Shown: piece after piece, positions 56,301 to 64,000 of the stretch
Position numbering within the stretch: position 1 is the first letter of the stretch
How the letters are laid out: every line of letters begins with the position of its first letter
DNA from: Trinickia sp. Y13
GTDB lineage: Bacteria > Pseudomonadota > Gammaproteobacteria > Burkholderiales > Burkholderiaceae
Assembly: GCF_029522115.1 (NCBI RefSeq)
Contig: NZ_JAKWFK010000003.1
Coordinates: 467,569 to 531,568 of the forward strand
Reading direction: 5' to 3'
DNA length: 64,000 nucleotides
Made by a program: the position numbers and the translations under genes
The notes under the pieces: generated by a model
The model's input: the letters and a program-made list of their open reading frames with translations, nothing else
Told to the model about the DNA's origin: nothing
The model's database searches: none

Positions 56301-58223
56301 ATGGATATATACAGCAGCTTCGCGGAACGCTTCGAGAAAACCCGGGAGGAGGAATTCTCGCTCGAAGAGTATCTCGCGCTCTGCAAGAACAATCCCGCCG
56401 CATACGCGACGGCCGGCGAACGCATGTTGACCGCAATCGGGGAACCAGAGCAAGTCGACACACGCCACGATCCACGGTTGTCGCGGATCTTCGCGAACAA
56501 GGTGATCAAGGTGTATCCCGCGTTCCGCGAGTTCTATGGCATGGAGGACGTGATCGAGCAGGTGGTCGCGTATTTCAGGCACGCGGCGCAGGGGCTCGAG
56601 GAAAAGAAACAAATCCTTTATCTGCTTGGCCCCGTGGGCGGCGGCAAATCGTCGATAGCGGAACGGCTCAAGCAACTCATGGAGCGTGTGCCGTTTTACG
56701 CTATCAAGGGCTCGCCCGTCAACGAATCGCCGCTCGGGCTGTTCGACTACGACGAAGACGGCCCCATTCTCGAGGAGCAATACGGCATCCCTCGCCGCTA
56801 TCTGAAGAGCATCCTGAGTCCGTGGGCCGTCAAGCGCTTGCACGAGTTCAACGGCGATATCCGCAAGTTCCGCGTGGTGCGGCGCTACCCGTCGATTCTG
56901 CGGCAGATCGGCATCGCCAAAACCGAGCCGGGCGACGAGAACAATCAGGACATCTCCTCGCTCGTCGGTAAGGTCGATATCCGCAAGCTCGAGCAGTACG
57001 CGCAAGACGATGCCGACGCATACAGCTATTCGGGCGGTCTGTGTCTCGCCAATCAGGGTCTGCTCGAATTCGTCGAAATGTTCAAGGCACCGATCAAGGT
57101 GCTGCACCCATTGTTGACCGCCACACAGGAGGGCAACTTCAAGGGTACGGAAGGGTTCGGCGCGATTCCGTTCGAAGGCGTCATCCTCGCGCACTCGAAC
57201 GAATCGGAATGGAAGGCGTTCCGCAACAACCGCAATAACGAGGCATTGCTCGACCGCATTTTCGTGGTCAAGGTGCCGTATTGCCTGCGGGTGTCGGAAG
57301 AGATCCGGATCTACGAGAAACTGATCCGCAACTCCTCGCTCGGCAACGCCGTGTGCGCCCCCGGAACGTTGAAGATGATGGCGCAATTTTCGGTGCTCAC
57401 GCGCCTGCAAGAGCCTGAGAACTCGAATCTGTTCTCGAAGATGCAGGTGTACGACGGCGAAAATCTGAAGGACACCGATCCGAAAGCTAAGTCGTACCAG
57501 GAGTACCGCGATTACGCCGGCGTCGACGAAGGCATGACGGGCGTATCGACGCGATTCGCGTTCAAGATCTTGTCGCGCGTGTTCAACTTCGATACGGCCG
57601 AAGTGGCGGCCAACCCCGTGCACTTGATGTACGTGCTCGAGCAGCAAATCGAACGCGAGCAGTTCCCACCGGAAACCGAGCAGAAGTATCTGTCGTTCGT
57701 GAAGGATCTGCTCGCCTCGCGGTACGCCGAATTCATCGGCAAGGAGATCCAAACCGCGTACCTCGAATCGTATTCGGAGTACGGCCAGAACATATTCGAT
57801 CGCTACGTCACGTATGCCGATTTCTGGATCCAAGATCAAGAGTTCCGCGATCACGACACGGGCGAAAGCTTCGACCGTGCGGCGTTGAACGCCGAGCTCG
57901 AAAAGATCGAGAAGCCGGCCGGCATCAGCAACCCGAAGGATTTCCGCAACGAAATCGTGAACTTCGTGTTGCGCGCCCGTGCCGCCAACGGCGGCAAGAA
58001 CCCGGCTTGGATCAGCTACGAGAAGCTGCGGGTCGTGATCGAGAAGAAGATGTTCTCCAACACGGAGGAATTGCTGCCCGTCATTTCGTTCAACGCGAAG
58101 GGTTCTGCCGAAGAGCAACGCAAGCACGAAGATTTCGTCAATCGTATGGTCGCCAAGGGCTACACACCGAAACAGGTGCGCCTGCTCTGCGACTGGTATC
58201 TGCGCGTGCGCAAGTCGTCGTAA
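56301..58223 (+). CDS. prkA: PrkA-family serine protein kinase (YeaG)
   Basis: A 640-residue AAA+/kinase protein matching YeaG (644 residues). The N-terminal AAA part has Walker A LGPVGGGKSSIAERLK and the conserved VNESPLGLF; the C-terminal PrkA domain follows. Relatives act in stationary-phase and nitrogen stress and have protease or kinase activity. AGGAGGTAGC precedes the ATG. It is the first gene of the prkA-yeaH-spoVR set; a 186-base gap with two hairpins separates it from yeaH. Confidence 0.96.
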   Translation: MDIYSSFAERFEKTREEEFSLEEYLALCKNNPAAYATAGERMLTAIGEPEQVDTRHDPRLSRIFANKVIKVYPAFREFYGMEDVIEQVVAYFRHAAQGLEEKKQILYLLGPVGGGKSSIAERLKQLMERVPFYAIKGSPVNESPLGLFDYDEDGPILEEQYGIPRRYLKSILSPWAVKRLHEFNGDIRKFRVVRRYPSILRQIGIAKTEPGDENNQDISSLVGKVDIRKLEQYAQDDADAYSYSGGLCLANQGLLEFVEMFKAPIKVLHPLLTATQEGNFKGTEGFGAIPFEGVILAHSNESEWKAFRNNRNNEALLDRIFVVKVPYCLRVSEEIRIYEKLIRNSSLGNAVCAPGTLKMMAQFSVLTRLQEPENSNLFSKMQVYDGENLKDTDPKAKSYQEYRDYAGVDEGMTGVSTRFAFKILSRVFNFDTAEVAANPVHLMYVLEQQIEREQFPPETEQKYLSFVKDLLASRYAEFIGKEIQTAYLESYSEYGQNIFDRYVTYADFWIQDQEFRDHDTGESFDRAALNAELEKIEKPAGISNPKDFRNEIVNFVLRARAANGGKNPAWISYEKLRVVIEKKMFSNTEELLPVISFNAKGSAEEQRKHEDFVNRMVAKGYTPKQVRLLCDWYLRVRKSS

Positions 58224-58278
58224 CGGTAGCGGCGCTTTAGGCAGCAGAAGTAGCAGTAACGGTAGTAGCGGGCGCGAC

Positions 58279-58307
58279 GCGCTCGCGGGTTCGCCGCCCG
58301 CGAGCGC
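58279..58307 (+). other. Hairpin 1 in the prkA-yeaH gap
   Basis: A perfect 11-bp stem (GCGCTCGCGGG with CCCGCGAGCGC) and 7-base loop, 56 bases past the prkA stop. No T-run follows. Likely an RNA processing, stabilising or attenuating element. A 9-base direct repeat TAACGGTAG (58221 and 58257) precedes it. Confidence 0.5.
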
Positions 58308-58341
58308 CAACCAAGCGCTTCATGCGCAAGCGGCGCGCGAA

Positions 58342-58362
58342 GTGCGGGCATATCGCCCGCAC
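58342..58362 (+). other. Hairpin 2 in the prkA-yeaH gap
   Basis: A perfect 8-bp stem (GTGCGGGC with GCCCGCAC) and 5-base loop ATATC, 47 bases before the yeaH GTG at 58410 and 11 before the alternative GTG at 58374. Confidence 0.5.
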
Positions 58363-58409
58363 CAGGGCTCGTCGTGTCGCTTTCGGCAATTGGAAGCGGG
58401 AGACTGGAT

Positions 58410-59678
58410 GTGCTTCATCAAATCATCGACCGCAGGTTGGCAGGTAAGAACAAGAGCATTGCGAATCGCGAGCGCTTTTTGCGCCGCGTAAAGAGCTATA
58501 TTCGGCGCGCTGTCTCCGAGGCGGTGCGAGATCGCAGCATCAAGGACATTCAAAGCACGCAGAGCATCACCATTCCGCGCAAGGATATCGCCGAGCCCCA
58601 GTTTCGTCACGGTCCCGGCGGCAAGCGCGAGATCGTTCACCCCGGCAATTCCGACTACGTGCGCGGCGACAAGATTCCGCGGCCCAACGGCGGAGCCGGC
58701 GGCGGCGGCAGTCAAGCGAGCAACGAGGGCGAAGGCGAGGACGATTTCGTCTTCGAATTGAGCCGCGACGAATTCATGCAGTACTTCTTCGACGATCTCG
58801 AGCTGCCTCGGCTCGTGAAGACGCATCTGCTCGCCGTGCCCACGTGGAAGAACATTCGCGCGGGCTGGGCGGCGGAAGGCACGCCGAACAACATCGACGT
58901 CGTGCGCTCGCTGCGCAGCGCATTGGGCCGGCGCATCGCGCTCGGCGCGCCACTCGTCAATCAATTGCACGAGCTAGAACGTCAATACGAGACGCTCGCG
59001 AACGAACCCGGCGATCACGGGGAAGAGCTCAAGCGCTTGGAAGAAGAGCTGCACCATTTGCGCGGGCGCATCTGGCGCATTCCGTTCATCGATCCGTTCG
59101 ATCTGCGCTACGTCAATCGCGTCAAGCAGCCGCAGCCGTCCAGCCAGGCGGTGATGTTCTGCCTGATGGATGTATCCGGTTCGATGGACGAGCAGCGCAA
59201 GGACTTGGCCAAGCGTTTCTTCATTCTGCTGTACCTCTTCCTCAAACGTAACTACGAAAAGATCGAAGTCGTGTTCATCCGCCACCATACGCGGGCTGAG
59301 GAAGTGGACGAAGACACGTTCTTTCATTCGACGGAAAGCGGCGGGACGGTCGTATCGAGCGCGCTCGAGCTCATGCGCAAGATTCAGAACGAGCGTTATT
59401 CCCCGACTGAATGGAACATTTACGGAGCGCAGGCGTCAGACGGGGACAATTGGACTGACGACTCGCCCAAGTGCCGACGGATCTTGCAGGAGGACATCCT
59501 GACGAAAGCCCGGTACTTCGCCTATATTCAAGTCGCGCCCGAAGAGCAAAATCTTTGGCTGGAGTATGCTCAGCTTGCGCTGACGGAACCTCATCTGGCG
59601 ATGAAGAAGGTCGACGCCGCGGCCGATATCTACCCGGTTTTCCGGGAGCTGTTCGAGAAGCAGGTGGCGGCTTCATGA
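58410..59678 (+). CDS. yeaH: YeaH/DUF444 von Willebrand-type protein
   Basis: A 422-residue soluble protein. The N-terminus HQIIDRRLAGKNKSIANRERFLRR is the family signature. A Gly/Ser/Glu-rich linker (about residues 95-115) follows, then a VWA-like domain with MIDAS sequence MDVSGSMDE. I chose the GTG at 58410 because GGGAGA lies eight bases upstream and family members start just before IDRR; a GTG at 58374 would add 12 residues but sits right after a hairpin. It partners PrkA and SpoVR; the stop overlaps the spoVR start. Confidence 0.93.
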   Translation: MLHQIIDRRLAGKNKSIANRERFLRRVKSYIRRAVSEAVRDRSIKDIQSTQSITIPRKDIAEPQFRHGPGGKREIVHPGNSDYVRGDKIPRPNGGAGGGGSQASNEGEGEDDFVFELSRDEFMQYFFDDLELPRLVKTHLLAVPTWKNIRAGWAAEGTPNNIDVVRSLRSALGRRIALGAPLVNQLHELERQYETLANEPGDHGEELKRLEEELHHLRGRIWRIPFIDPFDLRYVNRVKQPQPSSQAVMFCLMDVSGSMDEQRKDLAKRFFILLYLFLKRNYEKIEVVFIRHHTRAEEVDEDTFFHSTESGGTVVSSALELMRKIQNERYSPTEWNIYGAQASDGDNWTDDSPKCRRILQEDILTKARYFAYIQVAPEEQNLWLEYAQLALTEPHLAMKKVDAAADIYPVFRELFEKQVAAS

Positions 59679-61375
59679 CGACTAAGCATTTACATAACGA
59701 ATCGCGCGGTTATCAGCCGGAGCGGGGCCGTAAGCGCGCGCAAGAGCGGCAAACACCGGGCGAGCAGCCTGCGCAGCAAGCGTCCGCCGAGAGCGGCGCG
59801 CCAGGCTCGACCGAAGCACCTGCACCCGTTGTGGCGCAAAGGGAACCCCGTATGAACGTCGCCGACCGCAGACCATTGCCGTGGCCGTCCGATTGGACCT
59901 TCGAGTTGATCGAAGAGTACGACACCCATATCGCGGCAGCCGCCGAGCAATACGAGTTGGACGTCTATCCGATCCAGCTCGAACTCATCAGCGCCGAGCA
60001 GATGATGGACGCCTATGCGTCCGTCGGCATGCCGGTCAACTACCGGCATTGGTCGTTCGGCAAGCATTTTCTGGCGACGGAAAAGAGCTACCGGCGCGGC
60101 CAGATGGGGCTCGCCTACGAAATCGTCATCAATTCGAACCCCTGCATCGCGTATCTGATGGAAGAGAACACGATGACGATGCAGGCGCTCGTGATCGCGC
60201 ACGCGGCCTACGGCCATAACTCGTTCTTCAAGGGCAACTACCTGTTCCGCCTTTGGACCGACGCGCACGCGATCATCGACTATCTCGTCTACGGCAAGAA
60301 CTACATCGCCGAGTGCGAAGAGCGCTACGGCATGGATCGCGTCGAAGAACTGCTCGATTCGTGCCACGCGTTGATGAATTACGGCGTGGATCGTTACAAG
60401 CGCCCGCAAAAGCTTTCGCTCGCCAAGGAAGCGGCGCTGCGCCGCGAACGCGAAGCCTATCTGCAATCGCAGGTGAACGAACTATGGCGCACGCTGCCGT
60501 CGCACAATGCGCCGCTCGCCGAGGAAGAGGAAGAGCGCTATCCGCCCGAGCCGCAGGAGAACTTGCTTTATTTCGCCGAAAAGAACGCGCCGCTACTCGA
60601 GCCGTGGGAGCGCGAGGTCATTCGAATCGTGCGCAAGATCGGGCAGTATTTCTACCCGCAGCGGCAGACGCAGGTCATGAACGAAGGATGGGCTACGTTC
60701 TGGCACTACACGCTGCTCAATACGCTCTACAACCAGGGCCTGCTCGAAGACGGCTTCATGATGGAGTTCCTGCACTCGCACAGCAACGTCATCTATCAGC
60801 CGCCCGTGACGAAACCGTATTACAACGGCATCAATCCGTACGCGCTCGGTTTTTCGATGATGAGCGACATTCGCCGGATCTGCGAAACGCCCACGGAAGA
60901 GGATCGCCGCTGGTTCCCCGACATCGCCGGCACGCCTTGGCTGCAGACGATGCACTACGCAATGCGCAACTTCAAGGACGAGAGCTTCATTGCGCAGTAT
61001 CTTTCGCCGCAATTGATTCGCGACATGCGCTTGTTTTCGGTGCTGGACGACGATACGCGCGACGCGCTGGAAGTGTCGGCGATCCATGACGACAGCGGTT
61101 ACCAGCATGTGCGGCAATCGCTGTCGCGCCAGTACGACATGCATCACCGGGAACCGAATATCCAGGTGTGGTCGGTCAATACGCGCGGCGACCGCAGTCT
61201 GACGTTGCGGCACTTCATGAGCGACAACCGCCACCTCGCGGGGGATAGCGAAGAAGTGCTCAAGCATATGGCGCGGCTGTGGCAGTTCGACGTGTACCTC
61301 GAGAGCGTCGATGAGAACGGCACGGTCAGGAAACGTTACGACTGCCGCTACGTGCCGCCGCCCGTGCGCTTATGA
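59675..61375 (+). CDS. spoVR: SpoVR family protein (YcgB)
   Basis: A 566-residue protein of the SpoVR/YcgB family: SAEQMMDAYASVGMPVNYRHWSFGKHF, the metal-site-like YEIVINSNPCIAYLMEENTMTMQALVIAHAAYGHN, and NEGWATFWHY. Family members are about 510 residues. The start overlaps the yeaH stop (ATGA) with AGGTGG upstream, giving a 59-residue polar, Gln/Ala/Pro-rich extension. An internal ATG at 59852 has AAAGGGAA in front and would give the normal length (507). Both may be used. Function in stress survival is known only genetically. Confidence 0.93.
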   Translation: MTTKHLHNESRGYQPERGRKRAQERQTPGEQPAQQASAESGAPGSTEAPAPVVAQREPRMNVADRRPLPWPSDWTFELIEEYDTHIAAAAEQYELDVYPIQLELISAEQMMDAYASVGMPVNYRHWSFGKHFLATEKSYRRGQMGLAYEIVINSNPCIAYLMEENTMTMQALVIAHAAYGHNSFFKGNYLFRLWTDAHAIIDYLVYGKNYIAECEERYGMDRVEELLDSCHALMNYGVDRYKRPQKLSLAKEAALRREREAYLQSQVNELWRTLPSHNAPLAEEEEERYPPEPQENLLYFAEKNAPLLEPWEREVIRIVRKIGQYFYPQRQTQVMNEGWATFWHYTLLNTLYNQGLLEDGFMMEFLHSHSNVIYQPPVTKPYYNGINPYALGFSMMSDIRRICETPTEEDRRWFPDIAGTPWLQTMHYAMRNFKDESFIAQYLSPQLIRDMRLFSVLDDDTRDALEVSAIHDDSGYQHVRQSLSRQYDMHHREPNIQVWSVNTRGDRSLTLRHFMSDNRHLAGDSEEVLKHMARLWQFDVYLESVDENGTVRKRYDCRYVPPPVRL

Positions 61376-61476
61376 GCCTGGACTAATTGGGGCCAACGGG
61401 CCCTAGCGCAGCCTAAGCCGCGGTTTGCGGGCCGGTTCGCACGCCATTTTTGCCGCGTCGTTGCTGCTTTAGCCGC

Positions 61477-61497
61477 CGGGCCGCTTAGTGCGGCCCG
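61477..61497. terminator. Hairpin between convergent spoVR and phosphoribosyltransferase genes
   Basis: A perfect 8-bp stem (CGGGCCGC with GCGGCCCG). The loop TTAGT contains the stop codon of the minus-strand phosphoribosyltransferase gene. No strong T-run on either side. Confidence 0.4.
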
Positions 61498-62147
61498 CTT
61501 CGATTGCGGTCCCAGCCGCGATGCAGCAAAGCGCGCACGTCGTCGTCGCTCGTTTCTTCGAAATCGGCGTAATGCTGCCCGACGCTGAAGAAGGGAAACG
61601 GTTGGGCGATGCAAACGAACGCATCGACGAGGCCGGAGAACTCGTCTTCGACGTGCGGCGGGGCAACGGGCAGGGCGGCGATAAGCCGGGCCGGTTTTCG
61701 GCCGCGCAGCGCGAGCACGGCCGCTTTCATCGTGGCCCCCGTGGCAATGCCGTCGTCGACCAGCACGACAGTGCGTCCCTCGATTTGCACGGGAGGGCGA
61801 TCCCCTCGATATAGCGCTTCACGCCGAGTGAGTTCGACGCGCTCTTGCGCGAGCACGGCGTCGAACTGCGCTTGCGAAACCTGCATGGCATCCATCGTGT
61901 CGCGCTCGACATGAAGGGCATTGCCCGATGCAATGGCGCCCATGGCCAATTCCTTATGGCCGGGCACGCCGATTTTTCGCACGGGCAAGACATCGAGTTC
62001 GGCCGCAAAGGCCTGGGCAATTTCGAACGCTACCGGGACGCCGCCGCGCGGCAACGCCAGCACGACAGTGCCGGGGCCGATTTGGCCACGCAAGCGCTCG
62101 GCCAGCATGCGGCCCGCTTCGGTGCGGTTTTTGAAGATGGCATCCAT
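61485..62147 (-). CDS. Phosphoribosyltransferase family protein
   Basis: A 220-residue type I phosphoribosyltransferase-fold protein. The PRPP loop is VVLVDDGIATGAT; the N-terminal LALPRGGVPVAFEIAQAF and LPVRKIGVPGHKELAMGAI regions match the group of stand-alone, often stress-associated homologues of unknown substrate. It lies 135 bases downstream of the 2OG oxygenase gene on the same strand. Confidence 0.9.
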   Translation of the reverse strand: MDAIFKNRTEAGRMLAERLRGQIGPGTVVLALPRGGVPVAFEIAQAFAAELDVLPVRKIGVPGHKELAMGAIASGNALHVERDTMDAMQVSQAQFDAVLAQERVELTRREALYRGDRPPVQIEGRTVVLVDDGIATGATMKAAVLALRGRKPARLIAALPVAPPHVEDEFSGLVDAFVCIAQPFPFFSVGQHYADFEETSDDDVRALLHRGWDRNRSGPH

Positions 62148-62282
62148 ATGCGCACCTATGAGAAGCGCGCGACGATGCCCCCGCCCGTGGCTGCGGCTCG
62201 CTCGTCGGCATGCGTTCCATTGTAGTCACCGTGCGCCCGGCGGTGGCCCGCGCAATGCGGCTCACCTGCCGAGAACCGGAAC

Positions 62283-63182
62283 CTACAGCGCATCGTGGAA
62301 AATGATCCCGACCGTATGCCGGCGTCCCGATCGCAACCGGCTTACCCCGTGACGCAGATTGACGCGGTAAGGACCACGCGTGCCCTGCACGGGGCGCTGA
62401 CTGACGGCGAACACAACGGCGTCGCCCTGCGCGAGCGCAACCACTTCGGCGCGAGACTGCATGCGTGGACGCTGCTCGGTCAGCACGAATTCGCCGCCGG
62501 TGAAGTCGCGTCCCGGCTCCGACAGCAAAATGGCCACTTGGATCGGGAAGACATGTTCGCCGTAAAGATCCTGGTGCAGACAGTTGTAGTCGCCCTCATC
62601 GTATTGAAGGATGAGCGGCGTCGGACGTTTCTGGCCTGCGGCATGGCAGCGTTCGATGAACGTCGCATGCGTCTTGGGGTAGCAAACGTCGATGCCCATC
62701 GCCTCGTTCCAGCGGTTCGCGGTGGGTACGAGATGCGGGTAGATCGTCGTGCGCAGGCGCTCGATCAGCTTCGGCAGCGGGTACGCGAAGTACTTGTATT
62801 CGCCCCGGCCGAAACCGTGGCGGCCCATGACGACGCGGCTGCGATAAAGCCGATCGCAATCGTATTGCTGCGCGAGCGCATGGCATGAGCCGGGGGCGAG
62901 CAAGGTGGGGATCACCGCGTAGCCGTACGCATCCAGGGATGCTTCGATTGCGGCCCAGTCGAGCGCTTTCACCTTGTCCATCACTTGGGTGGCTGAAGCA
63001 AAGGCGGCATCGACCGGGCCATCGTCGATGGCGGTTGCGCGGTGGGATTGGAGGAGGGGGCTCAAGATCGATTGCGCATTCGGTGTGGAGTACGCCGCGT
63101 ATCTTGCGCCGATCGGGGCATCGTCGCACACCGTGTCTTGCGCTTTCATTCGATCGCGCCACGCCGGCAGAAGCCCGCCCAC
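62283..63182 (-). CDS. 2OG-Fe(II) oxygenase
   Basis: A 299-residue cupin-fold dioxygenase. Iron ligands are H and D of NCLHQDLYG and the distal His within LRHGVSRLRSGRRHTVGIIFHD, whose Arg binds 2-oxoglutarate. It resembles a Burkholderia group of uncharacterised prolyl-hydroxylase-like proteins. GAAGG precedes the ATG at 63182. The first 67 residues look poorly conserved; homology seems to begin near KALDWAAIEASLDAYGYAVIP, so a later start (62981) is possible. It is 36 bases after the thiolase gene. Confidence 0.85.
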   Translation of the reverse strand: MGGLLPAWRDRMKAQDTVCDDAPIGARYAAYSTPNAQSILSPLLQSHRATAIDDGPVDAAFASATQVMDKVKALDWAAIEASLDAYGYAVIPTLLAPGSCHALAQQYDCDRLYRSRVVMGRHGFGRGEYKYFAYPLPKLIERLRTTIYPHLVPTANRWNEAMGIDVCYPKTHATFIERCHAAGQKRPTPLILQYDEGDYNCLHQDLYGEHVFPIQVAILLSEPGRDFTGGEFVLTEQRPRMQSRAEVVALAQGDAVVFAVSQRPVQGTRGPYRVNLRHGVSRLRSGRRHTVGIIFHDAL

Positions 63183-63218
63183 ATCGCTACCTTCGCTCCG
63201 TTTCCATTCGCGCGAATC

Positions 63219-64000
63219 TCACAGAATCTCGAGCGCGAGCGCAATGCCCTGACCGCCACCGATGCAGAGGGTGACGATGCCACGTCGGCCGCCGTTCCGC
63301 TGCATCTGGTGCAAAAGACGGGTGATCAAGACAGCGCCGCTTGCGCCAATCGGGTGACCATGAGCAATCGCGCCCCCTTCGGCATTGACGATGTCTTCCG
63401 CAAAACCCAATTCGCGCAGACAGGCCAATGCAATTGCGGCAAACGCCTCATTGATTTCCACCCGATCCACATCGGCCACTGACCAGCCGGCGCGACCCAT
63501 GGCCTGTCGGACGGCGGGAATGGGCCCCAGGCCGAAGAAACCCGGCTCCACGGCCCCTACACCATAGCTGGCGACCCGCGCCACCGGCGTCAGACTATTC
63601 CGCTCGGCCCAGTTGCGTTCGGCGACGATCATCGCGGCTGCACCACTGTTCAGCCCGGGGGCATTGCCGGCGGTGATCGTGCCGTCCTTGCGGAAAGCCG
63701 GACGCAACTTGGCGAGGGATTCAGCCGTCGTGTCCGGCCGGTTGTGCTCGTCTCTTGAAAAGACGGCCGGTCCCTTGCGGCCGGATACCTCGACTGGCGC
63801 AATCTCGGCATCAAACAGGCCCAAGGACTGCGCCTCGGCGAAACGCTGTTGCGAGCGCAGCGCCCAGCGGTCCTGGTCTTCGCGCGAAATGCCGTACTTC
63901 GTCACCAGGTCCTCGGTATGCCAGCCAGAATGCTGGCCGCTGAACGCGTCGTTCAGTCCGTCCATCAGCATGCTATCGAACAGGGTGACGTCGCCCATCC
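63219..64000 (-). CDS. Acetyl-CoA C-acyltransferase (thiolase), N-terminus outside the window
   Basis: The C-terminal 260 residues of a thiolase. Catalytic features are NEAFAAIAL, the His in AIAHGHPIGASGA and the second Cys in TLCIGGGQGIALALE. The first catalytic Cys and the true start lie beyond base 64000. Substrate-side sequence (TLFDSMLMDGLNDAFSG) resembles biosynthetic acetoacetyl-CoA thiolases. It could serve PHA synthesis, fatty acid or amino acid breakdown. Confidence 0.93.
   Translation of the reverse strand, partial: MGDVTLFDSMLMDGLNDAFSGQHSGWHTEDLVTKYGISREDQDRWALRSQQRFAEAQSLGLFDAEIAPVEVSGRKGPAVFSRDEHNRPDTTAESLAKLRPAFRKDGTITAGNAPGLNSGAAAMIVAERNWAERNSLTPVARVASYGVGAVEPGFFGLGPIPAVRQAMGRAGWSVADVDRVEINEAFAAIALACLRELGFAEDIVNAEGGAIAHGHPIGASGAVLITRLLHQMQRNGGRRGIVTLCIGGGQGIALALEIL

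Noticed and set aside
1..64000. tRNA, rRNA, CRISPR arrays, complete insertion sequences, attachment sites.
   Set aside because: No candidate was seen on reading; a tRNAscan and an ISfinder search would settle this.

Overview
The window is a contiguous stretch of high-GC proteobacterial chromosome. Gene content and order (ygfZ / mltG-tmk-holB-tatD; purL facing a PpiC-type isomerase, bolA, yciB and msrB; an intracellular PHA depolymerase; GTG starts; dense coding on both strands) point to a member of the Burkholderiaceae (Burkholderia sensu lato, e.g. Paraburkholderia/Trinickia-like). This is inference from content; no 16S or other taxonomic marker is present. I saw no tRNA, rRNA, CRISPR array, intact insertion sequence or prophage.

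Layout. 1-6978: a plus-strand catabolic operon: ribose-type ABC ATPase (5' end cut by the window) and permease, a UxaA-type dehydratase split into two genes, an aldo/keto reductase, an SDR and an FAH-family hydrolase. Together they resemble a non-phosphorylating route for L-fucose or a similar 6-deoxy/aldose sugar, ending in pyruvate plus a C3 product. 7061-14832: small unknown protein, zinc alcohol dehydrogenase, FNR-type oxygen regulator, PHA depolymerase, PpiD, TesA and an ABC ATPase whose start codon overlaps that of tesA. 14880-25120: pgi, a LprI-like secreted protein, the NAD(P)HX repair enzyme, a DadA-like oxidase and purL. 25240-29150: minus-strand run selO-msrB-yciB-bolA-ppi, a redox and protein-quality group. 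29319-36207: acyl-CoA synthetase, pncA, a DUF2278-like protein, a decayed efflux lipoprotein fragment, Dabb protein, thioesterase, two oxidoreductases and a GNAT. 36259-45891: NRDE protein, ygfZ, then mltG-tmk-holB-tatD, an exported ankyrin protein, a Rap1a/Tai-like protein, otsA and a GT4 glycosyltransferase. 46004-47887: YSC84-type lipoprotein and two small unknowns. 48183-55370: a second ribose-type ABC operon (binding protein, ATPase, permease, LacI regulator) followed by a chemoreceptor. 56301-61375: prkA-yeaH-spoVR stress operon. 61485-64000: phosphoribosyltransferase, 2OG-Fe(II) oxygenase and the C-terminal part of a thiolase.

No single locus is clearly a new defence or mobile system. 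The most interesting items are the split-dehydratase sugar operon, the prkA-yeaH-spoVR operon with two strong hairpins in its first intercistronic gap and an uncertain spoVR start, a strong minus-strand terminator with no gene to serve (possible small RNA), an orphan immunity-type protein next to an exported ankyrin protein, and a LacI-type operator sequence in front of a chemoreceptor that follows a sugar-uptake operon.
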